A DNA stretch of 64,000 nucleotides from Dehalococcoidia bacterium (lineage in GTDB: Bacteria > Chloroflexota > Dehalococcoidia > E44-bin15). Below the pieces are notes generated by a model. That model saw only the letters and a program-made list of their open reading frames with translations. It made no database searches and was not told where the DNA came from. Within the stretch, counting starts at the first letter, position 1; every line of letters begins with the position of its first letter. Both the position numbers and the translations under genes were made by a program. Positions 33,560 through 40,498 of this stretch are shown here, one piece after another. The stretch lies in NCBI GenBank assembly GCA_041649635.1, contig JBAZMV010000001.1:716244-780243 (forward strand). The letters run 5' to 3'.

Positions 33560-34387
33560 ATGAGCCTGAGCAATATTCAGCAACTTATGGATTTCACTGG
33601 CAAGACCGTCATCGTGACCGGCGCGGGCAAGGGCATCGGCGAGGCCATAGCGCTGGAGTTCGCCAACGCAGGCGCCGATGTTGTAGTGGCCGCCCGCACA
33701 AAAAGCGACCTGGATAAGGTCGTCGATAAAATAAAAGCGATGGGACGCAGGGGGCTGGCCGTCCCCACCGACGTGACAAAGGTTGATGCCATCGACAACC
33801 TGCTACAATCGACTTTGAAGGAGTTCGGCAAGGTCGATGTGCTGGTAAACAACGCCGGCCACTCACCGATGAAGAACGTGCTAAACGTAACCGAGGAGGA
33901 TTGGTATTACAACCTCGACCTGAACCTGAAGAGCGCATTCTTCTGCTGTCAGGCTGTAGGAACCTGGTGGATAAAGCAGAAGCGCGGCGGCAGGATAGTT
34001 AACATCTCCTCACTCGAATCGCATACGCCCTTCGCGCGAGGCGTTATACCATACGAGGCGGCCAAGGCCGGAGTCAACATGATGACCAAAGCCCTGGCCA
34101 AGGAATGGGCCTACAAGGGGATATACGTCAACTGCGTCGCGCCGGGCTCCACCAATACGGAGGGTACCCGCCAGATGGCGGCGGCCGTCGGGATATCCGT
34201 GGAGGAATACAAGCGTATGGCATCGGTGGATGTGGGCATATGCATGGGACGCCCCGGCGAGCCCGAGGAGATGGCCTACGCCGTGCTGTTCCTGTCATCG
34301 GACGCCGCGAATTACATCACTGGACAGGTGCTGTATGTGGAAGGCGGCGCGCTGCTGGGCAAGGCCTGGAAGATAAAAGGAGCGTAG
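33560..34387 (+). CDS. short-chain dehydrogenase/reductase (SDR), paralogue of the first
   Basis: A 275-residue SDR: TGAGKGIG (20-27), NNAG (97-100), Ser151, Tyr165 and Lys169 (YEAAK). Its DFTGK start and LLGKAWK end match the gene at 23718, so these two form one subfamily. GGGGAGG precedes the ATG. Its stop codon TAG is formed by the first bases of a GTAGGGGC repeat (34384-34406), so the extreme C-terminus may have been trimmed or replaced by the repeat. Confidence 0.9.
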   Translation: MSLSNIQQLMDFTGKTVIVTGAGKGIGEAIALEFANAGADVVVAARTKSDLDKVVDKIKAMGRRGLAVPTDVTKVDAIDNLLQSTLKEFGKVDVLVNNAGHSPMKNVLNVTEEDWYYNLDLNLKSAFFCCQAVGTWWIKQKRGGRIVNISSLESHTPFARGVIPYEAAKAGVNMMTKALAKEWAYKGIYVNCVAPGSTNTEGTRQMAAAVGISVEEYKRMASVDVGICMGRPGEPEEMAYAVLFLSSDAANYITGQVLYVEGGALLGKAWKIKGA

Positions 34388-34406
34388 GGGCGAATAATAA
34401 TTCGCC
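34384..34406. repeat. DR2 element overlapping an SDR stop codon
   Basis: GTAGGGGCGAATAATAATTC followed by GCC. The TAG at 34385-34387 is the stop of the SDR gene. Inner arms GGCGAAT/ATTCGCC pair, so it can form a hairpin at the end of the message. Confidence 0.65.
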
Positions 34407-34504
34407 TTCACACGATAACCGAGACATTGGTTATTCGCGAGGTCGACCAGTCCTATTACACCTCCCTAGAAAAGGTGTGACAATCCCTCTCCTTCAGTGA
34501 TACT

Positions 34505-35569
34505 ATGTTCACTGAAATGACCAATATCGAACCAAAATATATATATCTATTCCGCTCCGGCGAGCTGGAGCGCCGCGCCCGGGCACTCGAATCCCGCCTG
34601 GCGTCCTGTGATATCTGCCCGCACGTGTGCAAAGTGAATCGACTCGAAGGTGAAACGGGCTTCTGCCGCTCGGGACGATTGCCGATAGTAGCGTCGATCT
34701 GCGCCCATCGAGGCGAGGAGCCGGCCCTCTCGGGCGTTAACGGCTCGGGCACCATATTCTTCGGCAACTGTAATATGCGCTGCGTTTACTGCCAGAATCA
34801 CCAGATAAGCCAGAGCTGGAGAAGACAAAAATCGAACGAGACCGGCTGCCGCAGCCTGGCAGCACATATGATTTACCTGCAAGACGAGATGGGCTGCCAC
34901 AACATCAACTTCGTATCGCCGAGCCATTTCGCACCTCAGATAGTGAGAGCGCTCGTTGAAGCTGTGCCGATGGGATTGCATATTCCGATCGTATACAACA
35001 CCGGCGGCTACGATTCGCTCGATACGCTGAAAGAACTCGACGGCATCGTCGACATTTACCTGCCTGATATCAGGTATGCCGACGACAAAACGGCTAAGAA
35101 ATACTCGCAGGCGCCGGACTACGTAAAATACAATCGCGCCGCGATGAACGAGATGTACCGCCAGGTCGGCGACCTTGTCGTGGACGGGAACGGTGTGGCG
35201 CGGCGCGGGCTCATCGTGCGACACCTTATTCTACCCAACAGGCTGGCCGGCAGCGAAGAATCGCTGCAATGGATCGAAAAAGAGCTTTCGCCCTCTGTCA
35301 CTATGAGCGTCATGTCGCAGTACTCCCCCCGGCATAAAGCTCCCGGCATCCCCCTGCTGTCGCGACGCATATCTCCGACTGAATACGAATCCGTACTCAA
35401 ATGCCTCAGCGACCTCGGCATGGAGAACGGCTGGCTGCAGGGGATGGAATCATCCGACCACTATCTGCCCGACTTCGAGCGCGAGGGCCACCCTTTCGAC
35501 ACCGACCCCGTAGGGGCGATTCATGAATCGCCCCCGCATGATGTCCCTAATAAAAAGAGGTCGGCATGA
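34505..35569 (+). CDS. PflX-like radical SAM protein (COG1313 type)
   Basis: The 354-residue protein has an N-terminal Cys cluster (CDICPHVCKVNR ... GFCRSG) and a radical SAM core with GNCNMRCVYCQN, i.e. the C-x3-C-x2-C loop binding the 4Fe-4S cluster. This layout is that of the PflX/COG1313 group, related to glycyl-radical activases, with no known target. ATG at 34505 or 34517 are both possible; neither has a good ribosome binding site. The last 20 residues (DPVGAIHESPPHDVP...) are encoded by a GTAGGGGC repeat and so are an acquired tail. It overlaps the next gene by 4 nt. Confidence 0.85.
   Translation: MFTEMTNIEPKYIYLFRSGELERRARALESRLASCDICPHVCKVNRLEGETGFCRSGRLPIVASICAHRGEEPALSGVNGSGTIFFGNCNMRCVYCQNHQISQSWRRQKSNETGCRSLAAHMIYLQDEMGCHNINFVSPSHFAPQIVRALVEAVPMGLHIPIVYNTGGYDSLDTLKELDGIVDIYLPDIRYADDKTAKKYSQAPDYVKYNRAAMNEMYRQVGDLVVDGNGVARRGLIVRHLILPNRLAGSEESLQWIEKELSPSVTMSVMSQYSPRHKAPGIPLLSRRISPTEYESVLKCLSDLGMENGWLQGMESSDHYLPDFEREGHPFDTDPVGAIHESPPHDVPNKKRSA
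35510..35535. repeat. DR2 palindrome inside the 3' end of the radical SAM gene
   Basis: GTAGGGGCGATTCATGAATC followed by GCCCCC; inner arms GGGGCGATTC and GAATCGCCCC pair perfectly. It is read through in frame, adding the peptide PVGAIHESPP to the radical SAM protein. Confidence 0.8.
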
Positions 35570-36879
35570 CCCCCAAACCCATAATCGTTATCGGCGCGGG
35601 AGCGGGCGGGATGATGGCCGCCGGCCGCGCCGCCGAGCTGGGAGCCCGCGTCCTCCTGCTGGAGAAGACCGACGGCCCGGGCAAAAAACTCCTCATCAGC
35701 GGAAAGACGCGCTGCAACGTAACTAACGCTAAAGAGCTCGACGAGTTCGTTACGATGTACGGTGCGAACGGGCGCTTCCTCTACCGCGCCTTCAGCCGCT
35801 TCTTCCGCGACGACCTGCTCGATTTCCTCAGGCGTTACGGTGTTGAAACCAAGACCGAGCGCGGCGGCCGTATCTTCCCAGAATCTGACGACGCCCGCGA
35901 CGTGGTGCGTGCCTTCGAGCGTTATATCACTGAGCAGCGCGTCGACCTGCACACCAATACTAAAGTGACCGCTATAAACGTCGACGGCGGGAAGATCGCA
36001 GGCGTTCAAACGGAGGACGGGACGATCCCCGCCTCAGCCGTCATCCTGGCGACGGGAGGCTCCTCATACCCCGGTACCGGCTCCTCCGGCGACGGCTACC
36101 GTATGGCAGCGTCGTTAGGCCATACGATAACAAAGATAAGGCCCGCCCTGATCCCGCTCGTGGTGCACGAGACCGCCCTGGCCAAGAGCATGCAGGGCGT
36201 GAGCCTGCGCAACGTGCGGCTGACCGCCTGTCAATGCAAAGCCGAGGATATCGACATTTCAAAGACGCCGAAGCGCGATTGCGGCCGCGGCATCCCCGGC
36301 AGGAAGCCCGCCGCGCCGGTCATCGAGAGCCGCATGGGCGAGATGATGATGACGCACTCCGGCATCGGCGGCCCGGTTACGCTGCTCATGAGCCTGGCCG
36401 TGGTCGATGCGCTGGAGCGCGGCCCGGTGAGCGTATCCATCGACCTGAAGCCTGCTCTCGACGAAAAGCAGCTGCGCGCGCGGCTGCAGCGCGACTTCGA
36501 GAGCTACAGCAAACGGAGTTACCGCAACATCCTCAAGGAGCTGCTGCCGCAGAAGATGATCGAGCCGTTCGTAGCGATGACAGGCATCCCTCCGGAGAAA
36601 TGCGGCCACGAGATAACGGCGGACGAGCGCGAGCGATTGCTGAATTGCCTCAAATCACTGCGTTTCAACATCGAGGGGCCGATGCCGATAAGCGCCGCCA
36701 TCGTCACTGCGGGCGGTGTCTCGCTCTCCGAGATCGACCCGTACACGATGGCTTCAAGATTAGTCGGTGGGCTATATTTCTGCGGCGAGGTCATGGACAT
36801 AGACGCAGATACCGGCGGATATAACCTTCAGGCGGCGTTTTCCACAGGCTACGTCGCGGGGGAGGAAGCGGCTTTGTAG
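35566..36879 (+). CDS. HI0933/YhiN-type flavoprotein (FAD-dependent oxidoreductase)
   Basis: The 437-residue protein has the N-terminal dinucleotide motif VIGAGAGGMMAAGRAAELG (7-25), KKLLISGKTRCNVTN (a strong signature of the HI0933-like family), ATGGSSYPGTGSSGDGY and the C-terminal FCGEVMDIDADTGGYNLQ. It binds FAD, but the physiological reaction is unknown. Its ATG overlaps the stop of the radical SAM gene (ATGA). Its own stop TAG lies inside a GTAGG-type hairpin (36876-36898). Confidence 0.93.
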   Translation: MTPKPIIVIGAGAGGMMAAGRAAELGARVLLLEKTDGPGKKLLISGKTRCNVTNAKELDEFVTMYGANGRFLYRAFSRFFRDDLLDFLRRYGVETKTERGGRIFPESDDARDVVRAFERYITEQRVDLHTNTKVTAINVDGGKIAGVQTEDGTIPASAVILATGGSSYPGTGSSGDGYRMAASLGHTITKIRPALIPLVVHETALAKSMQGVSLRNVRLTACQCKAEDIDISKTPKRDCGRGIPGRKPAAPVIESRMGEMMMTHSGIGGPVTLLMSLAVVDALERGPVSVSIDLKPALDEKQLRARLQRDFESYSKRSYRNILKELLPQKMIEPFVAMTGIPPEKCGHEITADERERLLNCLKSLRFNIEGPMPISAAIVTAGGVSLSEIDPYTMASRLVGGLYFCGEVMDIDADTGGYNLQAAFSTGYVAGEEAAL

Positions 36880-36898
36880 GACGGGTTTAAAACCCGCC
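36876..36898. repeat. DR2-like hairpin overlapping the flavoprotein stop codon
   Basis: GTAGGACGGGTTTAAAACCC followed by GCC: stem CGGGTT/AACCCG. TAG at 36877-36879 ends the flavoprotein gene, as at 34385. Confidence 0.6.
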
Positions 36899-36954
36899 GC
36901 AAAATTGTAAACACTAGTTGATAGCCGGATACATCGCAGTGTAATATATACAAT

Positions 36955-37713
36955 ATGAAATCGACAAGGACTCTAAATCTTCTCTGTCTGACTATCGTCA
37001 TCGCGGCCTGCGCAGCGCTGCTGCTGTCCTCGGCCTTCCCCGCAACCGTCTGCGGCTGAGGGGAAAAGAAGCTGACGGTCGTCAGCACGCCCGAGACCGG
37101 AGGGTCCGTCGCTATTGAGAGCGACAGGCCCTGCGTCGCTAACTCCTATCCCGGCGGCACACTGGTAACATTGACCGCCATCCCATCGGAAGGATGCGAG
37201 TTCGAGCAATGGTCCGGCGATATCGGCGATAACCCGGCTAACAGCAGCTCCATCGATGTCGTTATGAATACGGACCGCTTCATCGTCGCCGGTTTCAAGG
37301 GATGCGCAGGGCCTCTGGAGATCACCATTGATTACAACATATATTCCGGCAAGCCTTCCATAATTAACGCCTCGTTCGGCTCCATCACAACCAGCGCCAC
37401 GGGAACGTCAGCCGGTATTACGGTAAACGTCACCGCAACCGCCGCCGAGGGCTACCGCTTCGACGGATGGTCCGGAGTTATAAACGGCTCCGAGACGACG
37501 AAGAGCTTTCTAGCGAGTTCTTCCGAGCCCATAACAGCCAGCTTCTCCAAAGCGTCCTCCTCTATATGGACGTGGGGCATGATCGTCGTCATCCTGGTTC
37601 TTTTAGCAGGGGCTTTGTATTACATGATCAAGTCCGGAAGGAAGAAGAGGATAGAGGAAGCTCCTGCCGATGTAGCCGTCCCGTTCCAGCCGCCACCGAC
37701 ACCCAATGAGTAG
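36955..37713 (+). CDS. secreted membrane-tethered repeat protein with in-frame TGA (candidate selenoprotein, otherwise pseudogene)
   Basis: From ATG 36955 the frame encodes a signal peptide (MKSTRTLNLL ... SSAFPA), then TVCG, then TGA at 37057-37059 (codon 35), and continues without another stop for 217 residues: two beta-sandwich 'bacterial repeat' units (VTLTAIPSEGCEFEQWSGD; VTATAAEGYRFDGWSGV), a membrane segment (WTWGMIVVILVLLAGALYYMI) and a basic tail. Signal peptide and mature protein belong together, so the TGA is either read through or a recent nonsense change. A hairpin suited to selenocysteine insertion lies 11 nt behind the TGA. No ribosome binding site is visible before the ATG. 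Confidence 0.55.
37071..37086 (+). promoter_or_regulatory. SECIS-like hairpin downstream of the in-frame TGA
   Basis: GCTGAC-GGTC-GTCAGC: a perfect 6-bp stem with a GGUC loop, starting exactly 11 nt after the TGA at 37057-37059. As I recall, the E. coli fdhF element has an 11-nt spacer, a 6-bp upper stem with one bulged U and the same GGUC loop. The bulged U is missing here. Function is a hypothesis; it depends on the genome having selA, selB and selC. Confidence 0.35.
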
Positions 37714-37721
37714 CGATAACA

Positions 37722-37754
37722 CGTAGGGTGGGTAGAGCGCAGCGAAACCCACCA
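37722..37754. repeat. REP element (GTAGGGTGGGT type) next to the transposase
   Basis: GTAGGGTGGGTAGAGCGCAG followed by CGAAACCCACCA: stem GGTGGGT/ACCCACC with a short inner hairpin. It sits just behind the transposase gene (whose 3' end is at 37765). Same family as 38321-38400, 38441-38520 and 59435-59494. Confidence 0.85.
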
Positions 37755-37764
37755 AAAACTCGCC

Positions 37765-38310
37765 CTACTCCAAATCCATCTCTAGTAATTCTTTGCGAGG
37801 GACACTTCCCCAATCCGCCGGGTACAGGCCTTTTCCCATAAACGAATTGAAGCTGCTATACTCCCACTTAGCTGGCGAATCTACAAGGCCGTGCTTCACG
37901 GGATTGTAATGGATATAATCCCGATGCGTGTTCAAATCCGCCTTATCTCGAATCATGTGCTCCCAGAATCTTCTCTGCCAGATTCCCCTCTCTTTTTTCA
38001 TCTGCCTCGAAGCTGATTTTATAGATGCCGAAGAGCCCAAATAATTACGGCTGAAGTCGGATTTTATCAACCTCCACCTCATCGAGAAATCGGAATCATT
38101 CTCGGGAAGCATCCAGATGCAATGGAAATGATCCGGCAAGACCACGATGGAATCCATTTTGAAGGGGTGGGCAAGCATTACCCGACGAAAAGATGCCTTT
38201 AACAAATCAACAGCCGTTTTGTCACTGAACGTGGGACAACGTCCGTTGGTTACGACCGTGAAGAAGAAAGTCCCGCCTTTTATGTACGCTCGACGGTAAT
38301 CCGGCATCAT
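37765..38310 (-). CDS. REP-associated tyrosine transposase (RAYT, IS200-like)
   Basis: A 181-residue Y1_Tnp protein: the HUH motif His61-Phe-His63 (VLPDHFHCIWMLPE), a C-terminal YIHYNPVKHGLV block with the catalytic Tyr (probably Tyr132), and the typical start RRAYIKGGTFFFTVVTNGR. RAYTs process REP hairpins as single strands. REP elements flank it on both sides, making a REPtron. Two adjacent ATGs (38310, 38307) are possible starts. The 5' flank with its start codons is duplicated in tandem (period 119 bp). Confidence 0.92.
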   Translation of the reverse strand: MMPDYRRAYIKGGTFFFTVVTNGRCPTFSDKTAVDLLKASFRRVMLAHPFKMDSIVVLPDHFHCIWMLPENDSDFSMRWRLIKSDFSRNYLGSSASIKSASRQMKKERGIWQRRFWEHMIRDKADLNTHRDYIHYNPVKHGLVDSPAKWEYSSFNSFMGKGLYPADWGSVPRKELLEMDLE

Positions 38311-38320
38311 GCACCAAAAC

Positions 38321-38400
38321 CGTAGGGTGGGTAGAGCATAGCGAAACCCACCACAATATTTTGCGTCGGTGGGTTAGTTCGAAGTAGTAACCCACCCTAC
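38321..38400. repeat. paired inverted REP elements (BIME), unit 1 of a 119-bp tandem duplication
   Basis: A GTAGGGTGGGTAGAGCATAG... element and its inverted partner ending GTAACCCACCCTAC form an 80-bp unit with complementary ends GTAGGGTGGGT/ACCCACCCTAC. The preceding sequence CCGGCATCATGCACCAAAAC (38301-38320) is the transposase 5' end. Confidence 0.85.
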
Positions 38401-38440
38401 ATTATTCTACGACGTCAATCCGGCATCATGCACCAAAACC

Positions 38441-38520
38441 GTAGGGTGGGTAGAGCGCAGCGAAACCCACCACATGATTATTACGATGGTGGGTTAGCTC
38501 GAAGTAGCAACCCACCCTAC
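38441..38520. repeat. paired inverted REP elements (BIME), unit 2 of a 119-bp tandem duplication
   Basis: Near-identical to 38321-38400 and again preceded by CCGGCATCATGCACCAAAAC (38420-38439). The offset of 119 bp is constant across the unit. A few point differences exist in the loop between the two REPs. Confidence 0.85.
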
Positions 38521-38533
38521 ACTTGTGCTCCTT

Positions 38534-38788
38534 TTAGAAATTATGATTAAGAGACATGAATATTAAAAAACCTGCTACAAAAATATATCCTCCAATATAA
38601 AGGGCTATTAGGATTTTTCTAAACTGATTGCCTCTTTCATTGTAAAACTCGGGTTTATAGAGGTGATAGGGAGTGAAAAACCATTTTCGCGCCGTTACAC
38701 GCCGGTTTTTAAACATGAAGAATTCGCATTCCAGCAAAACAATTCCCAAAACTGATGTAACTACTAAAAATACATCAAAAGGTTCCAC
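38534..38788 (-). CDS. small AT-rich two-helix membrane protein
   Basis: An 84-residue protein starting at GTG 38788 behind GGAG with 5-nt spacing. Hydrophobic segments at about 5-26 and 57-79 are separated by a charged loop (FKNRRVTARKWFFTPYHLYKPEFYNERGNQFRK). It is richer in A and T than the neighbouring argS and lies in the accessory stretch with the REPtron. No family recognised. Confidence 0.55.
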   Translation of the reverse strand: MEPFDVFLVVTSVLGIVLLECEFFMFKNRRVTARKWFFTPYHLYKPEFYNERGNQFRKILIALYIGGYIFVAGFLIFMSLNHNF

Positions 38789-38854
38789 CCTAACTCCAAA
38801 TCGCTAGCAATATTTATATTATACGTCCTACTGCCCCAAAGTAGGATTTAATCT

Positions 38855-40498
38855 TCACATCTTCTCCGGCGCGGCCATCTCCATGAGGCGCAGCACCCGC
38901 GCCAGCACAATGCGCGTGGCGTCCACAAGCTGCAAGCGGGCCTTGGTAAGCTCCTTATCGTCGGTCACTACGCGGCATTTCTCGTAGAAGTTGTGGAACA
39001 CCGTTGCCAGATCGAGCGAATAGTGCGGCAGGTGGTGCGGCTCAAGGGTCTTGGAGGTCTGCTCGATGACCTCGGGCAGCTCCAGCATCTTACGTATGAG
39101 CTCGATCTCCGGCTCCGAGGTTAGGAGCGAAGTGTCGGCCTTGCCGAACTTGATGCCCTCCTCTTTGGCCTTGCGCAGGATGCTGCAGATGCGGGCGTGG
39201 GCGTACTGCACGTAGTAGACGGGGTTTTCCGCCGACTGTTTCACGGCCAGCTCCATATCGAAGTCCATCTGGCTGTCGGCGGAGCGCGAGAGGAAGACGA
39301 AGCGGCAGGCGTCCGGGCCCACCTCGTCCATAAGCTCGCGCAGCGTTATCATCTCGCCGGTGCGCTTGGAGGCGCGCACGACGGTGTCGCCGCGCTTGAG
39401 CGTCACCATCTGAGAGATTATTATTTGCAGCCTGTCCGGGTCGATATCGAGGGCGCCCACGACGGCCTTCATGCGCGAGACGTGTCCCTGGTGGTCGGCG
39501 CCCCATATGTTGATGACCCTGTCGAACTTCCTCTCGACGAACTTGTTGTAGTGGTATGCGACGTCGGAGGCGAAGTAGGTCGGCGAGCCGTCGCTGCGCA
39601 CGAGGACGTTGTCTTTGTCCTCGCCCAGGTTGGTCGACGCGAACCACAGCGCCCCTTCCTTCTCCACAATAACGCCGCCGTCCTTGAGCAGCTTCATGGC
39701 TGTCTTGTACTGCTTGCCCTCGTAGAGGCTCTTCTCGCTGAACCACACGTCGAAGGTGACGCCGAGCCGTTCCAGGTCGGCCTGTATCGATTCGATGACC
39801 ATGTCCATACCGAGCCGTCCCAGTTCATCCGGCTTGTCGAGGTATATTTTCCCTTTTTTCACGACGATATCCTTGGCGATATCGATCATGTAGTCGCCCA
39901 CGTAGCCGCCCTCGGGCATGGGCTCATCGCGCCCCAGCTCCCGGCAGTAGCGCGCGTACAGCGAGCGGTGGAACAGGTTGATCTGGTTGCCCGCATCGTT
40001 CACGTAGTATTCGCGCTCGACGGTATATCCGGCCGCGGCCAGTATGTTGGCCAGCGCGCTGCCCAGCACGGCGCCGCGGCCGTGGCCCACATGCAGCGGC
40101 CCGGTGGGGTTCACGCTGACGAATTCAACCTGTATCTTCTTGCCTTTCCCGGCGGCGATATCCCCGAATCTGTCTCCCACGCTCAGTATCGCGCCCACCT
40201 GATCCCTGAGCCAGCCCTCGGTCAGAGAGAAGTTGATGAAGCCGGGCGGCACCAGTTCCACCTTCTCGCAGCCGGGCGGGCACTGGATAAGACCCGCGAT
40301 GTGCTCGCCTATCTGCATCGGGTTCATCTTGGTCAGGCGCGCCAGCTTGAGCGCCACGGCGCAGGCGTAGTCGCCGTACTCCGGGTTCTGAGGCCGTTCG
40401 ATGATGACCTCAGGCATTGCCACAGCCGGCATCAGCTTTTTGTCCTGCGCCTCAATCAGGGCTTGTTCGACCAGTCTTGCCAGTTCGTCTTTTATCAT
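38855..40498 (-). CDS. argS: arginyl-tRNA synthetase
   Basis: The 547-residue class I synthetase has an N-terminal Add1 tRNA-recognition domain (1-about 85), the NPTGPLHVGHGRG block with HVGH (136-139), VNDAGNQ, and a C-terminal DALR anticodon-binding domain. Like most ArgRS it has no clear KMSKS; KRTGEMITLREL takes its place. It charges tRNA(Arg). Its ATG overlaps the recG stop by 4 nt, so the three genes DAK kinase-recG-argS are one operon. Confidence 0.97.
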   Translation of the reverse strand: MIKDELARLVEQALIEAQDKKLMPAVAMPEVIIERPQNPEYGDYACAVALKLARLTKMNPMQIGEHIAGLIQCPPGCEKVELVPPGFINFSLTEGWLRDQVGAILSVGDRFGDIAAGKGKKIQVEFVSVNPTGPLHVGHGRGAVLGSALANILAAAGYTVEREYYVNDAGNQINLFHRSLYARYCRELGRDEPMPEGGYVGDYMIDIAKDIVVKKGKIYLDKPDELGRLGMDMVIESIQADLERLGVTFDVWFSEKSLYEGKQYKTAMKLLKDGGVIVEKEGALWFASTNLGEDKDNVLVRSDGSPTYFASDVAYHYNKFVERKFDRVINIWGADHQGHVSRMKAVVGALDIDPDRLQIIISQMVTLKRGDTVVRASKRTGEMITLRELMDEVGPDACRFVFLSRSADSQMDFDMELAVKQSAENPVYYVQYAHARICSILRKAKEEGIKFGKADTSLLTSEPEIELIRKMLELPEVIEQTSKTLEPHHLPHYSLDLATVFHNFYEKCRVVTDDKELTKARLQLVDATRIVLARVLRLMEMAAPEKM

